Shown piece by piece: positions 5,161-5,740 of a stretch of 5,740 bases of DNA. How positions within the stretch are numbered: position 1 is the first letter of the stretch; the number at the start of each line of letters is the position of its first letter. The translations under genes and the position numbers were made by a program. The stretch is taken from assembly GCA_030637775.1 (NCBI GenBank), contig DAOWFY010000175.1:1-5740 (forward strand), written 5' to 3'. The DNA comes from DAOVGU01 sp030637775 [NCBI: bacterium] (GTDB lineage Bacteria > Ratteibacteria > UBA8468). Under the pieces are notes generated by a model. It was not told where the DNA came from. It made no database searches and saw nothing but the letters and a program-made list of their open reading frames with translations.

Positions 5161-5189
5161 ATTGTACTACCCTTTAAGAAAAAAATCAA
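5161..5189 (-). promoter_or_regulatory. Sigma-70-type promoter of the small membrane protein gene
   Basis: On the minus strand, TTGATT (5189-5184), a 17-nt spacer, then TACAAT (5166-5161). The expected start near 5154 leaves a leader of about 22 nt carrying the GGAG site. The same -35 sequence and spacing occur in the MNT/HEPN promoter. Confidence 0.6.
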
Positions 5190-5195
5190 ACTTGT

Positions 5196-5740
5196 TTATT
5201 CTTTCCCTCTTTTAGCGACATTCATCAGAACAACAATCACCAGGAGAATAAAAGCGACCTGAACTAAGATTAAGAAGATTTCCCCGCGATTGATGCTCCG
5301 AAGGATCAGAGAGCCGATGCTCAAGGTAAAGGCTAAAAGATAGAGAAAGAATACTGCCTCCTTTTGACTAAAGCCTAAGTTCAAAAGCCGGTGGTGAAGA
5401 TGGTCTTTTCCCACATATTTAATCCATTCCAAAAAGTTGGTGGTCTCTTTCCTTCTAATCCGGGAAATTGTAATATAAATCATGTCAAAGATAGGAATAC
5501 TTAAGATAAGGATTGGGGTGCCCAATGCTATAACCGGATTATTCTCTGCCCATCCACCCATCACCGCTAAACTGGCTAAAGAAAAACCGATGAATGTGCT
5601 GCCACTATCACCTAAAAATATTTTTGCCGGATGAAAGTTATACCATAAAAATCCTAAAAGGGCACCCGCAAGCACAATTGATAGATAAGCAAGATAGGTC
5701 TGCCCGGTCTCTAAGGCGATTATCAAGAAGAATAAGGAGC
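5196..5740 (-). CDS. Polyprenyl-phosphate sugar-1-phosphate transferase (WecA/MraY family), 3' part
   Basis: This is the C-terminal part of an integral membrane glycosyltransferase-4 family enzyme that moves a sugar-1-phosphate from a UDP-sugar to undecaprenyl phosphate, the first step of cell-surface polysaccharide assembly. Counting from the first complete codon (5738), the motifs are [12 protein letters not shown]44SGS, the family's cytoplasmic catalytic segment; PIFD85M, the second conserved Asp; and D112-HLHHRL, the histidine loop typical of WecA/TagO/WbpL-type members rather than MraY. About five membrane helices are visible (roughly 15-31, 46-64, 70-88, 127-146 and 152-174). The frame stays open to the window edge and the residues there match mid-protein sequence, so the TTG at 5726 is not the start. 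The N-terminal part lies outside. No clear terminator follows the stop. The sugar specificity cannot be read from this part. Confidence 0.88.
   Translation of the reverse strand, partial: SLFFLIIALETGQTYLAYLSIVLAGALLGFLWYNFHPAKIFLGDSGSTFIGFSLASLAVMGGWAENNPVIALGTPILILSIPIFDMIYITISRIRRKETTNFLEWIKYVGKDHLHHRLLNLGFSQKEAVFFLYLLAFTLSIGSLILRSINRGEIFLILVQVAFILLVIVVLMNVAKRGKE

Overview
The window reads as ordinary bacterial chromosome with moderate GC. The style of the proteins (a short ExeA-type ATPase, bare receiver proteins, a free-standing HD-GYP protein and a WecA/MraY-type sugar-phosphate transferase) suggests a Gram-negative-type bacterium, possibly an uncultured lineage such as Omnitrophota. 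That placement is a low-confidence inference from resemblance alone.

Layout. Positions 1-87 may hold the last 28 codons of a plus-strand gene cut by the window edge. Positions 176-899 (minus) hold an overlapping MNT nucleotidyltransferase/HEPN pair. It is preceded by a leader with a good promoter and a 26-codon ORF that may be the stump of a PqqD-like gene. From a divergent promoter at about 1077-1104, a plus-strand operon runs to 3827: ExeA-like AAA+ ATPase, membrane histidine kinase, receiver protein, second receiver protein. A minus-strand HD-GYP gene (3813-4862) converges on it and overlaps the last receiver gene by 15 bp. Next come a 75-nt element made of nested palindromes (4880-4954), a 58-residue two-helix membrane protein (4955-5131, minus) with its own promoter, and the 3' part of a polyprenyl-phosphate sugar-1-phosphate transferase gene (5196-5740, minus) that continues beyond the window.

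How the genes may work together. The four-gene operon looks like one signalling unit: an ATPase, a kinase with almost no external sensor, a receiver with a normal phosphoacceptor, and a receiver whose phosphoacceptor aspartate is asparagine. Neither receiver has an output domain, so they probably act by protein contact. The facing HD-GYP protein belongs to the cyclic-di-GMP phosphodiesterase family but differs at two metal-ligand positions. A functional link between it and the operon is inferred only from position.

Most worth a second look: the nested palindromic element, the Asp-to-Asn receiver, upstream stop codons embedded in the receivers' Asp-Asp codons at both receiver junctions, the HD-to-HE change, apparent leaderless starts, and the small membrane protein gene hidden opposite a spurious ORF.
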